A program made the translations under genes and the position numbers. Positions 9,105 to 18,929 of a DNA stretch of 64,000 nucleotides are shown here, piece after piece. Numbering within the stretch: the first letter of the stretch is position 1; each line of letters opens with the position of its first letter. Source of the stretch: WHSW01 sp963828755 (GTDB lineage: Bacteria; Actinomycetota; Thermoleophilia; Solirubrobacterales; 70-9); the NCBI GenBank assembly GCA_963828755.1, contig CAWHFY010000012.1, forward strand, positions 1-64,000. The letters are read 5' to 3'. The notes under the pieces were generated by a model. The model was given only the letters and a program-made list of their open reading frames with translations. It ran no database searches and had not been told where the DNA came from.

Positions 9105-10363
9105 TTAGGCCGCGAGCGCCACCGGGATCGACCGGTACTGGTTCAGGAAGGTCGAGCTGATCGCGCTCGGTCTCGCCGTCGAGCTCGATCTCCGCGAACC
9201 GGTTTAGCGTCTCCTCGATCCAGAGCTTCAGCTCCAGCCTGGCGAGGCCGGCACCGAGGCAGAAATGGCGCCCGCCGCCGCCGAAGCCCTGGTGCGGGTT
9301 TGGCTGGCGCCGGACGTCGAAACGGTCGGGGTCGTCGAAGACGGCCTCGTCGCGGTTGCCCGAGACGTACCAGAGCGCCAGCTTGTCGCCGGCCTTCACC
9401 TGCTTGCCGGCGAGCTCGGTGTCGCGGGTGGCGGTCCGGCGCATATAGGCGAAGGCGGGGTGGAAGCGGACGAACTCCTCGACCACCTGCTCGAGCGGGA
9501 CCTCGCCGGAGCGCACGATCCGCATCTGCTCGGGATCGTCGAGCAGGCTCTTGATCCCGGAGGTGAAGACCGACCGGGTCGAGTCGTTGCCGGCGACCAT
9601 GAGCAGGAAGAAGAACATCAGCACCTCCTCGTGGGAGAGGCGCTCGCCGTCGACCTCGGCCTCGATGAAGGCCGTGGTCAGGTCGTCGGTCGGGTTGGAC
9701 TCACGCTCCTCGACCATCGCGTTGACGTACGGGATGAACTCCTCCAGGGCCCGCCAGACGTCGCCGAGGTCCGGGACCAGACGCGGGTCCTCGAACGCGG
9801 TCGTGCGGTTGGTCCAGTCGACGAGCTTGTCGGCGTCCTCGCGCGGCGCCCCGAGCATGTCGCCGATCACCATCGACGGGACGTAGACGCCGACGTCTTG
9901 GACCAGGTCGAGGCGGCCGTCGGGGTGGCTCTGCGAGCGCCCGGTCCCAGACCATGTTGATGATCTCGCGCATGCGCTCGGTGTGCTCGATCGCCCGCTT
10001 CGGGGTGAACGCCTTCTGCACCAGCGCCTTCAGCCGGTCGTGGCGGGGCGGATCCTGGGTGATCATCATGTTCGCCGAGATGTCGATCGGATCCGGCGCC
10101 CCGGGCTCGGCCAGGCGGTCGACGAGGATGATGCTGCGCTTCGAGGAGAAGGTCTCGTGGTCGCGGCCGACGGCGGCGATGTCGTCGAAACGAACCACCG
10201 ACCAGAAGCCGTTCTCGTCGGCGAAGTCCCCGAGCTCGCTCCAGTGCAGCGGCTCCTCGGCGCGCAGGCGCTTGAAGGTCTCGTGGGGAGGGCCGTCTCG
10301 CCACAGGTCGAGGTTGCTGACGTCGAGGTCGGCGAGGTCGGGCGTGGGGGCGAGTGTGGTCAT
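9105..10363 (-). CDS. Cytochrome P450 (two frame breaks)
   Basis: A haem monooxygenase of about 410 residues if the frame is repaired. The I-helix reads LLMVAGNDSTRS, the K-helix and meander are present, and the haem-binding loop is FGGGGRHFCLGAGLAR with its Cys ligand. The N-terminal part is in one frame (10363 to ~9925) and the core in another (~9925 to ~9170). The first break sits at a run of four G near 9922; removing one base restores DGRLDLVQDVG. The second is near 9170; beyond it a third frame gives the expected ending FLNQYRSIPVALAA and a stop at 9105. Ferredoxin and reductase partners are not nearby. Substrate unknown. Confidence 0.85.
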
Positions 10364-10388
10364 TGAATCCCTCTTGGTCGTTTCGTCG

Positions 10389-11085
10389 TCAGGCGAGCCC
10401 GACGATTCCGTTGATGAGCAGATAGGTGCCGATCACCGTCGCCACCGTCGGCGCCGATCTGGCGCAGGTGCGACCGGCTCCATTCGTCGAAGCGCGCGGC
10501 CGCGGCCGCGGCCCGCTCGGGCGCGAGCACATAGAAGGCCAGCGGGACCTCGACCAGGACGAACATGATCGCGTTGAAGAGGAGGACGAGGGCGATGTCG
10601 GCCCCGGTCGAGTGACCGGCTTCGGCGATGTCCTTGAGCGCGGCCAGGTACCAGACGCTGGGCAGGTCGATGAGGATCCCGAGGCCGAAGGCCACGGCGA
10701 GGGAGTCGCGCTCGAGCATCCGCTTCGACCACGGGATCCTTCGGTTCGGCGGTCGCGTCGCCTTGGCGCTCTTGCGTCTGGCCCGGCGGTCGGCGAACGG
10801 AAGCGGGCGTCCGGTCGCGACCAGGAATGCGAGCGCCAGGGACAGGAGCCCGGCGATCATGTCGATCGTCGGGCTGATCGAGTGCGACGAGCCGGCGCCG
10901 ACCACTCCCGAGCCCTTGATCAGCGCGAGCACGCCGAGCCCGACCAGGACGCTCGTCGTCAACCCGCCGATCAGGAAGGCCGCCAGCAGCCGGGCCGGGT
11001 TGGGGCGGGTGAAGATAATCACGACGACCGCGAGCGTCGTGGGATAGAAGGCCGCCGCAAGCGCGAGCGGGACAAGGTTGCCCAT
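10389..11085 (-). CDS. SfLAP/GAP-like membrane protein (frame break near C-terminus)
   Basis: About 230 residues with six predicted membrane segments, starting MGNLVPLALAAAFYP. It resembles the GAP / sulfolipid-1-addressing protein family of actinobacterial membrane proteins, which are thought to move lipids or small molecules. The long open frame goes off track after SHLRQIGAD near 10455. A +1 shift gives a final hydrophobic segment (VATVIGTYLLINGIVGLA) and a stop at 10389, which I take as the true end. It lies just upstream of the P450, about 25 bp apart. A second, badly broken relative is at 42713-43380. Confidence 0.65.
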
Positions 11086-11149
11086 CGGTCAGATCGCCTG
11101 AACCCCTTCCTTCTCGACCGTCAGCGGGCCGAAGAGCGTGGGCCGACCA

Positions 11150-12626
11150 TCAATCAGCCTCCCGCTCGACCGCGAGACGACCGTCCTCGACCGCGGCCTG
11201 CAGCGCCGCGTAGTCGCGCTCGTTCTGGTCCGCGTAGGCGGTGGCGAAACGGGTCATCGCCCGGTCGAAGCTGTCGCTGCCGCCGAGGTAGGCGCCGATC
11301 GCGATCCGATCGCCGGAGCGAGCGTGGGCGCGGGCGAGGATCCCGCCGCAGATCTGCGCGTAGGCCGTCATCTGTCGCGGCGTCATCGTGTCGACCGCAG
11401 CCGACCCCTTCTGGTCCCAGAGCTGGCGCACGTAGAAGTCGCGCTTCTTGTCGTCCGGCCCGACCGCGGAAAGCCAGCCGAGCATGATGTCGCTGCTCGA
11501 TTGGGTGAGCCGCTGGCCCTCGACCACCCGCTGGCCCTGGTGGGGGAACTCGGTTGGCGCGGTGAACGGCTCGAGCACCGACGGCTGGGCCTCCTTGACC
11601 TGGAGGAAGAGCGGGTCGTCCTCGTCGCGGCCGACGAACAGGGCGACCCAGGCGCGGGTGCCGACGCTGCCCACGCCGACGACCTTGTGGGCGGCGTCGA
11701 CGAAGCGGTACTCGTCGAAGAGATGGCGGTACTCGCCGTCGAGGGTCTCCCGGTACGCCTCGAGCACCTCGTGCAGCCTCGTCTGCGCCGTCTTCAGCTG
11801 CTTGCCCGCGAAGATGTCGTCGAACCGCACGAGCACCGGCGGGTCGCTGACGAACTGCAGCTCGCCCGTCGACCCGGGTGGTCAGCTTCGAGAAGGCGCG
11901 CAGCCGGTCCTTGCGCTGGGTCTTGGCGACGTTGCGATCGAAGGCCTTGCGCTCCTTCTTGCTGGCCACCGGCGCGAACGCCTCGCGGACCTGCGAGACG
12001 TCGAGGCGCTTGTACCAGACCTCGAGGTTGCTGAGCTCAGCGAGCTCGCGGATGTGCTCCCGGTAGGTGCGCGCGGCGGTGAGCACGATCTCGCGCCGCT
12101 GCGCATCGCCGAACCCACGGTCGCGGCCGGCGATCTCGAAGCTGGCCACCAGCCGCTTCAGATCCCACTCCCACGGCCCGGGCAGGGTCTCGTCGAAGTC
12201 GTTGATGTCGAGGACCAGGTTGCGGTCGGCGGCAGCGTAGGCGCCGAAGTTGGAGAGGTGCGCATCGCCGCACGCCTGCACCCAGAGCCCCGAGGTCGGC
12301 GTCGGCCCCAGGTCGGCGGCCATGATCGCCGCGGCGCCGCGGTAGAAGGTGAAGGCCGAGACGAGCATGCGGCCGTGGCGCAGCGGTACCAGCTCGGGGA
12401 CCCGGTCGGCGTCCTCGGCCTCGAGCACCTCGAGCGGGTCAGCGCGATCCGCCGCCGGCTCCCAGTCGCCGTGGCTGGAGCGGGGAACCTCGGCGCGGGC
12501 CGCTTTGCCGAGCGCGGCCCGCTCAGCCGGGGTCGCGCCGGCGGGCGCGGCGCGCGATTGCTCCGGGGTGATGGATGGCCATGTCGCAGACCAATCTACG
12601 TCCTGCCGCAGGCGTGCGCGCATCAT
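11150..12626 (-). CDS. DUF2252 family protein (one frame break)
   Basis: About 490 residues when repaired. The family is uncharacterised; its motifs CGDAHLSNFGAY and LDINDFDETLPGPWEWDLKR look like the catalytic and metal loops of the aminoglycoside phosphotransferase/HipA kinase fold, so a kinase-like role is possible but not shown. The N-terminal part (12626 to ~11866) and C-terminal part (from ~11866) are in different frames. Deleting one base of the C run at 11865-11867 restores VDGELQFVSDPPVLVRFDDIF. It is divergent from the SulP gene and upstream of the SfLAP-like gene. The precise start is uncertain. Confidence 0.78.
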
Positions 12627-12682
12627 CCGTTCGGGGTGATTCGCCCCGGCGGACGCGATGATCTAATCGACGCATCGAGCGG

Positions 12683-14364
12683 TTGGCCAGATATGCCCCG
12701 ATCGTCGGCTGGCTGCCGCGGTACCGCCGGGCCTGGCTCAAGGACGACGGTGTCGCTGCGCTCTCGGTCTGGGCACTGCTCATCCCGCAGGGCCTCGCCT
12801 ACGCGGCGATCGCCGGGGTTCCGGTCCAGTACGGGCTCTACACCGCGTTTGCAGCCCTGATCGCCTACGCGATCTTCGGCACGGCGAGGCAGGTCGTCCA
12901 GGGCCCGAGCGCGACCGTGGCCGCCGTCTCGACAGCGGTGATCACGCCGCTCGCCGGCGCCGGGGCGCTCGGCAGCGCCAAGGCGGCGGAGTGGGCGGCG
13001 GCGCTCGCGCTCGCCGCCGGCGCCGTCTATGTGGTGCTCGGCGTGCTGCGGATGGGGTGGGTGGCGAACTTCCTCTCCCGGGCGGTGCTCGCCGGCTTCA
13101 TCCTCGGCTTCGCGATCGGGATCGTGATCGACCAGGCGCCGAAGTTGTTCGGTGTCCCGGCCGGTGACGGGACCTACGCCGAGGATCTCGTCGACCTAAT
13201 CAAGTCGATCCCCGACACCTCGCTGACCACGCTCGCGGTCGGAGTCGGCTCGCTCGGGCTGCTGCTTGGGATGCGTTACCTGCGCCCAAAATGGCCGCGG
13301 GCGCTGATCGTCGTCGCGCTCTCGATCGCCGTCACCTCGGTCCTCGACCTCGACCAGCACGGCGTCGCGATCACCGGCGACGTTCCGACCGGGCTGTTCG
13401 AGATCGGCCTGCCCGGAGTCGGGTCGAACGAGGTGGGCACGCTCGTGGTCGGCGCGCTCTCGGTGCTCTTCGTCGGCTATTCGGAGACGCTCGCCGCCGG
13501 CCGCCTGGTCTCGCGCAAGCACGGTTACGAGATCGACCCCGACCAGGAGCTCGTCGCCCAGGGCATGGCCAACGGCGCCGCGGGGTTGGTCGGCGGGTTC
13601 GTCAACGACGGCAGCCTCTCGAAGAGCTCGGTCGCCGACGTCGCCGGGCAGCGCACCCAGATGGCCTCCCTGATCAACGCTGCGATGGTGCTGATGACGC
13701 TGCTCTTCCTCGCCGGGCTGTTCGAGGATCTGCCCGGGGCTGCGCTCGGAGCGGTGGTGATCGACGCGATGGTCGGGTTGATCACCTTGGCCGACGGACG
13801 GCGCTACTACCGCGTCAACCGCCCCGACTGGGTGTTCTTCATGGGCGCCGGGCTCGGGATCCTCTTCTTCGGGATCATCCAGGGGATCGTGATCGGCGTC
13901 GTGCTGTCGCTGCTGCTGCTGGTCGCTCGCGCCTCGGCCCCGGGAGTTCGCGCGCTCGGCACGCGTCCCGGCTCCGACGCGTACCTCGATCTGACCCGCC
14001 ACGAGGGCCTGGAGACCACTCCTGGGGTGATCGTGGTCCGGATCGAGGGGCCGCTCTTCTTCGCCAACGCCAACCGTTTCCGCGACGCGGTTCGCAAGCT
14101 CGTCGGCGAAGCAGCGGAGCCGGTGCGGGCGGTGGTGATCGACGCCGAGGCGATCTCCCAGACCGACACCGACGGCGCGATGTGCTCACCGAGCTCGCCC
14201 ACGAGCTGGGGGCGCAGGGGATCGAGGTTGCCGTGGCGCGGGTCGAGTCGTCGATCAGTGAACTGTGGGAGCGCGCCGGCACGTTCGAGGCGGTGCGCAC
14301 GCCGGTCTTCCACACGACCATTGAGGCCGTGGATTCGGTCAGCCGGGGGCCGGCTCGGGACTGA
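12683..14364 (+). CDS. SulP family anion transporter with STAS domain (frame break)
   Basis: About 560 residues: roughly 11-12 membrane segments of the SulP/SLC26 type (LIPQGLAYAAIAGVPVQYGLY near the start is the family signature) and then a cytoplasmic STAS domain. SulP proteins move sulfate, bicarbonate or dicarboxylates. The start is TTG 12683. The STAS domain shifts frame near 14177, where one missing C would restore ISQTDTDGADVLTELAHELG; the correct ending lies at 14364. It is divergent from the DUF2252 gene and converges on the AI-2E-type gene. Substrate not predictable from sequence. Confidence 0.85.
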
Positions 14365-15540
14365 GCGGCGGTTCTCGCGCAGCCGGGCTTCGGCCTCGGC
14401 GGCGCGAGCGCGGCTGAGGTCGGCCGAGATCCGGACCACGGCCGAGGTCATCGGCGCCGCCAGGACGAGGCCCACCATCCCGAACAGGGCCCCGCCGCCG
14501 ATCGTCACGATCAGCACAGCGAGCGGGTGGATACCGAGCGCCGCGCCCATCGCGAACGGTTGCACCAACTGCTGCAGGAGGCCGTTGGCGAGCAGCTCGA
14601 CGACGATCATCCCGGCTGCGGCATCGGCCCCGCCGTCGCCGAGCGCGAGCAGGACCGCGAAGGCGCCCGCGGCCCAGGCGCCGAGGTAGGGGATGTAGGC
14701 GCCGATGAAGGTGACCGCGGCGATCGTCCCGGCCAGCGGCACGCCGAGGATCAACGGCCCCGAGCGTGACCACGACCGCGTTGAACGCGGCGACGATCGT
14801 GACGCCCAGGAAGTAGCCGCGCAACGACCCCAGGACTCGCTGGGTGATCGTCTGCGCGACGTCTGCGCGGCAGCCCGGAGTGGCCGTCCACCCAGCGCGG
14901 ATCTTGGGCCCGTCCGAGAGCAGGAAGATGAGGCTGAGCGCGGTGAGCACGAGGAAGAAGACGAGCGAGGAGAGCTTCTCGATCCGCGATCGCGAGGCCG
15001 TTGAGGAGGGCGTCGGCGCTGTCGCTGACCCCGTTGCTTGCGTCCGCCTGCGCCGCGTCGGCCTTGCTCGGGTCGAGGCCCGAGGTCCTTGAGCCAGCCG
15101 GCGATCGTGTCCTTGGCGCTGTCGAGCTGCGCCGGTGATGCTCGCAGCTCTCGCCGGTGATCCCGGTGATCATCATCACCGTCATCGCCGATTCCGACCG
15201 CGACGATGCAACAGCAGGACGAGCACGGCCGCCGAGCGACCGCGGCACCCGATGCCGTCGAGCCAGGCGACCAGCGGCGAGGCGACCGCGGCGATCACCG
15301 AAGCCGACGATCACGGGCGCGACGATCACGTCCGTCAGCCCGAGGATCCAGATCATGCCCGGCGACGAAGACGCCGACGCCGACCAGGAGCCACGCCATC
15401 AGCCCGACGTCGCGCAGCCAGCCCGGAACGCTGAGGATCCCGGTCAGCTCGCCGGGGTCGATCTCGATGTACTCGTCCCGGGCGCGCTCGCGCTCCCGCT
15501 CGTCGCCGTGGCGGCGAGCCGACCTCGGATCATCGCCCCA
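14339..15540 (-). pseudogene. AI-2E family transporter, broken by many frame changes
   Basis: Pieces of one membrane protein of the AI-2E/TqsA exporter family follow each other in changing frames. These are GILSVPGWLRDVGLMAWLLV near the start (~15430), MIWILGLTDVIVAPVIVGF (~15330), then a poorly matching stretch, SLIFLLSDGPKI and LRGYFLGVTIVAAFNAVV (~14930-14780), and PLAGTIAAVTFIGAYIPYLG through GGGALFGMVGLVLAAP (~14740-14460). At least five frame changes are needed. The start (about 15540) and the end (stop at 14339 in one frame) are estimates. It could be a decayed gene or a badly read intact one; the general indel pattern in this window favours the second. It converges on the SulP gene. 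Confidence 0.6.
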
Positions 15541-15565
15541 CGCTACCGGCAGCCTGCGGCGCCAT

Positions 15566-17541
15566 TTAGCTCCGCCGCCAGCCCGCGAGCACCGCATGCA
15601 CCGCGGCGGCGCCGAGCACGGGCTCATCCGGCATTCGCAGGCGCTCGGGATGGAGGATGAACGGGCGGGTCTGGGGCCCGCCGAGGCCGCCGTGGAAGGA
15701 GATCAGCTCCTCGAAGGCGCAACCCTCGTCGAGCTCCGGGTCGTAGAAGCTTCCGACCATGATGTCGGCGACGTGCTCGAAGCCGTCGGTGCGCAGCAGG
15801 TGCTCGGGTGCCGTCGGCGAGAAGTTTGCCAGCGGGTCTGGCCCGACGCCCCTGCCGCCGTGCAGGGGCCGCTCGCCGCCGTTGCCACCCAGGACCAGCG
15901 GGCCGCGTTCGGACGAGCGCACCAGCAGCCAGCCGACGTGGGGGTGCTCGCGCAGCGCGCCGATCAGCTTCGGGTGGCGCTCGTCGATCTCTTCCAGGGT
16001 CAGGCGCCGCTGCTCCTCCATCAGGTAGATCAGTCCGAGGTTGCCGGAGCCGAGGACGACGACCTCGCGGTCGGAGACGTCGTTCTTCGGCCGCTTCTCC
16101 TCCTTGCGCCCAGTGGCCTCGCCGAGCGCATGACCGACCATCGCCGTCTGCTCGTCGCCGCCCGCGATCTCGGCGACGTCGCCGCTCGACAGTGAGCGCT
16201 CGACCAACTCGTCGAGCCCGTAGCCGTTTCGCTGCTTGAACGTCGCACCCTGGGTCTGGCCGTGATCGGAAAGGACGACGATCTCGTAGGGGCGGGGCGC
16301 GTAGCGGCGGGCCCGCTCGATCCGCCCGAACTGCTCGTCGAGCTTGCGCAGCGCCTCCATCGTGTCGGCGCGCTCGAGACCCGAGTGGTGGGCTACCTCG
16401 TCGTAGCTGGAGAAGGTCGCGTAGACCGCGGGACGGCCGCGCATCATGTCGGTGAGCACGCCGAAGACGATCAGGTCGCGGACGAACACGCACATTGCGC
16501 CGCGCAGGAACGGGTAGATGCCACCGCGGTGCCCCCGCGGGCGCACGTCGCGGCGGATCGCGCGGATCGCCGCCGCCCACTCCAGCACCACCTCCCAGAA
16601 GAACAGCGCGAGCGTCCTGGTGACGTTGAAGCCGTTGGCCAGGAAGGCCCGATAGCCGGGGTTCGCCTGCTTCTCGGCCTCCATCCTGCTGACCGTGAGG
16701 ATCACCTCGTCGGCCTCACCCGAGAGGAGATTGCCGCGGCTGGCACCTCCGTCGCGAAGCAGGCCGACCCCGGTCGCGCGACGGCGCTCGATCTCGGCGC
16801 AGTCGGCCGGCGCCGAGCAGGTCATCATCGTCTGCGTCTCCTTCTCGACCCACCGGAAGGCCGGGATGTCCTCGTTGGAGCCGAGCAGGATCCCTGCCTG
16901 GCTGGCTCCGGTCTGCGAGGAGAGGTCCGTCTCCCACTCGCTCAGGCGATAGCCGTCCTCGGCGACCCAGCGGGCGAGGTTCGGGGCGCTGCCGTCGCGC
17001 ATCGCGTTGCGCAGGATCGGCAGCCCGAGCCCGTCGATCTCGAGGAAGATGATCCCTGGGGCATCGGTCCGCGTCTCGCCTCCCTGGCGCGCGGGCGACT
17101 CCGCTTCACAACGCGCAGCGTGTACTCGTCGTCGTCGTTGGTCCCGGTCAGCACCTGGATCACGATCGAGACAGCGGCCATCACCAGCGCCGCCAGCAGG
17201 GCGTCGCCGAAGGAGCCGATCGTGAGCACATCGGGAAAGAGCTCGTCGGTGAGCATCAATGCTCCGGCGTCGGCGAACAACACCAGCAGGAAGCCGGAGA
17301 CGAGCGTGAACGGCAGCCGCACAGCGGCGATCACGGGCGGCAGCACGGCGTTGATCAGGGCGATCATCGCGGCGACGAGGAAGGCGCCGCCCGGGTCGTC
17401 GATGCCGACGCCGCCGACGATCGCGGCGGCGACGTAGACCGATGCCGCCGAGACGGTCCAGGAGACGATCAGCCGCAACGGGCGCAGTCGTGGCGCCGTC
17501 GGCTCCCAGGCGACCTCGGCTCCGTAGGTGGGCTCGCTCAT
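15566..17541 (-). CDS. Holin-like 4-TM domain fused to type I phosphodiesterase/alkaline phosphatase domain (one frame break)
   Basis: About 655 residues when joined. ATG 17541 begins a domain of ~110 residues with four hydrophobic segments like the mycobacterial 4-TMS phage holin superfamily. Near 17090 the frame shifts; the next frame continues TDAPGIIFLEIDGLGLPILRN directly into a phosphodiesterase/nucleotide pyrophosphatase domain. That domain has the metal ligands IDG, VVLSDHGQTQG (D and H) and HLLRTDGFEHVADIMVG. The catalytic Thr/Ser probably lies in SSQTGASQAGILLG. The enzyme half should sit on one side of the membrane; its orientation and substrate are unknown. I read this as a real fusion because no start or stop is needed at the join. 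Confidence 0.75.
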
Positions 17542-17630
17542 TGGCGGCACCGTATCGCCGCGGCTCGCCCGCGGATCACCCGATCCGAGTGATGTGCGTT
17601 GCTGAACTCCGTGTAGGTTCACTGACGACG

Positions 17631-17852
17631 ATGGCCGAAGACCAGCGACGGGCGCCCGGGAAGGGCTCGCGGGAGATCTCGGACCTGATCGGAGTCGAGC
17701 TCACCCTCGGCCTCGGCGCCTGGTTCTTGCTCGTACTCGCCGCCTTCTTCTTCATCGGCCCCGTGGTCGGGATCGTGGTGGTCGTTCTAGGCGTGCTCGG
17801 GTTCGGCTGGCTGCTTGCGAACGCGGTCCGCAACGCGGACACGTCGGACTGA
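17631..17852 (+). CDS. Small membrane protein
   Basis: A 73-residue protein starting at ATG 17631. The first ~20 residues are charged (EDQRRAPGKGSREISDLIG). Two hydrophobic helices follow (GLGAWFLLVLAAFFFIGP and VGIVVVVLGVLGFGWLLAN), and the tail is short and polar. Its stop overlaps the start of the next gene (TGATG), so the two are probably co-expressed. I do not recognise a named family. It is short, but the start placement and hydrophobic layout are convincing. Confidence 0.55.
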   Translation: MAEDQRRAPGKGSREISDLIGVELTLGLGAWFLLVLAAFFFIGPVVGIVVVVLGVLGFGWLLANAVRNADTSD

Positions 17853-18251
17853 TGGCCGCGCCCGGGCACAAGCTCGCGAACTCGCTGCTGGTCGTCGCGA
17901 TCTCCCTGGTCGCGACGGGCTCCGCGTTCGCCGGCGGCACCCAGTACCCGACCGTGTTCACGAAGTTCAAGTACAAGCTCGCCGATGGCGAGGCGACGTT
18001 CAAGGGCCAGATCGACTCGCCGAAGGGCGGCTGCGTCAAGGACCGCCCGGTGAAGCTCTACCGCCAGCACAGCGGCAAGACGAAGAAGGTCGGCGGCGAC
18101 CACACGAACGGCAAGGGCAAGTTCGAGATCGACCTCGGTAGCGGACGACCTGAAGGACGGCAAGTACTACGCGAAGATCAAGCAGACGACGATCGGTAGC
18201 GGCACCTGCCTCGATCGGACCTCCGGCTCGGTGAAGCTGAGCAGCAGCTGA
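17852..18251 (+). CDS. Small secreted protein (one frame break)
   Basis: About 132 residues when repaired. A signal peptide (hydrophobic core LLVVAISLVATGSAFAG) is followed by a mature domain rich in Lys, Gly and Thr that looks like a beta-sandwich (FKGQIDSPKGGCVKDRPVKL, then KYYAKIKQTTIGSGTCLDR). Two Cys may form a disulfide. The frame breaks near 18140-18160. Comparison with the partial copy at 21424-21602 shows that this copy has one extra base there, and the repaired reading ends at the TGA at 18249-18251. I assign no function. It is the full-length member of the duplicated junction described below. Confidence 0.65.
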
Positions 18252-18383
18252 GCCTTGCCCGGGCCCGGACTGCTGGACCGTGGTGGAGCGGCGGGCCGTG
18301 GGACCGTTCACGACCCGGGTCGAATACCGCGACGCCGCCGGCGAGCGCCGGATCTGGTCCTCTCGCGTTCAGGGCAACCGTGG
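18072..18383 (+). repeat. Left copy of duplicated junction flanking the sulfatase segment
   Basis: Bases 18072-18251 match 21424-21602 (3' part of the secreted-protein gene, one-base length difference), and 18272-18383 match from 21712 (5' part of the YrhK-like gene). The copies differ at several positions, so the event is not recent or the donor was a relative. The left copy has the complete upstream gene and a truncated downstream gene; the right copy is the reverse. Confidence 0.8.
18272..18383 (+). pseudogene. 5' fragment of YrhK-like gene (left copy of duplicated junction)
   Basis: This stretch matches 21712 onward, the early coding part of the intact YrhK-like gene, at a high level (for example tggtggagcggcgggcc in both copies). 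It stops matching at about 18375-18383 and has lost its start codon. Relative to the right copy, 89 bp between the secreted-protein stop and this point are missing. It therefore cannot make the protein. It marks the left boundary of the sulfatase segment. Confidence 0.7.
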
Positions 18384-18400
18384 CCACGGCGTGCCGCCCG

Positions 18401-18913
18401 TCAGGCGTCGCCTTCGGCCATCTTGTTCTGGGCGTCGGCGAGGGCGCCCTTGAGCGCCTGAACATGGCTGCCCTCCGCCTCGCCGACGGTCTTCTGCACC
18501 GCCCGGGTCACGGCGGGCTCGACCTTGGGGGCCTCGGAGTGCGAGTAGGCGACGATCAGCCCCGCACCGCCGAGCGGGATCGTCTCTCCCGCCTGCTCGC
18601 CGAGTTTGCCGGCGATCTTGTGGTGAAGTAAGCCGCCCGCTGCGGCTCCCATCGCCGACCCGACCGCGGTGGCAGCGAGCAATGGTGGTGCGGCCAGGCC
18701 GACCGCAAAGCCGACAGCGCCGAGCCCCTCGGCGCCCTCACGAACGGTGTGGTCGGTCTCCTCGACCGAGAGATTTCCCTCGAGGTCCTTGGCGATCAGG
18801 GCGGCGCCCTGAAGGTGCGCGCCGCACTCGCGAACCGCGCTGTAGTCCTCAGCGGCGGCCTCCTTCGACAGGTAGCCGCCGATCAGGACGTCGATCGTGT
18901 CGTGGAGCTTCAT
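18401..18913 (-). CDS. Glycine-rich protein following the sulfatase, DUF1269-like
   Basis: About 170 residues from ATG 18913 (MKLHDTIDVLIGGYLSKEAAAEDY). An N-terminal alpha/beta region resembles DUF1269-type proteins. It is followed by a hydrophobic Ala/Gly segment (GAVGFAVGLAAPPLLAATAVG) that may insert in or pack on a membrane, and the C-terminal third is helical and charged. It starts 16 bp after the sulfatase stop on the same strand, so it is probably co-transcribed. The family link is tentative and no function is known. Confidence 0.6.
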   Translation of the reverse strand: MKLHDTIDVLIGGYLSKEAAAEDYSAVRECGAHLQGAALIAKDLEGNLSVEETDHTVREGAEGLGAVGFAVGLAAPPLLAATAVGSAMGAAAGGLLHHKIAGKLGEQAGETIPLGGAGLIVAYSHSEAPKVEPAVTRAVQKTVGEAEGSHVQALKGALADAQNKMAEGDA

Positions 18914-18929
18914 CGCAACCTCATCGATC

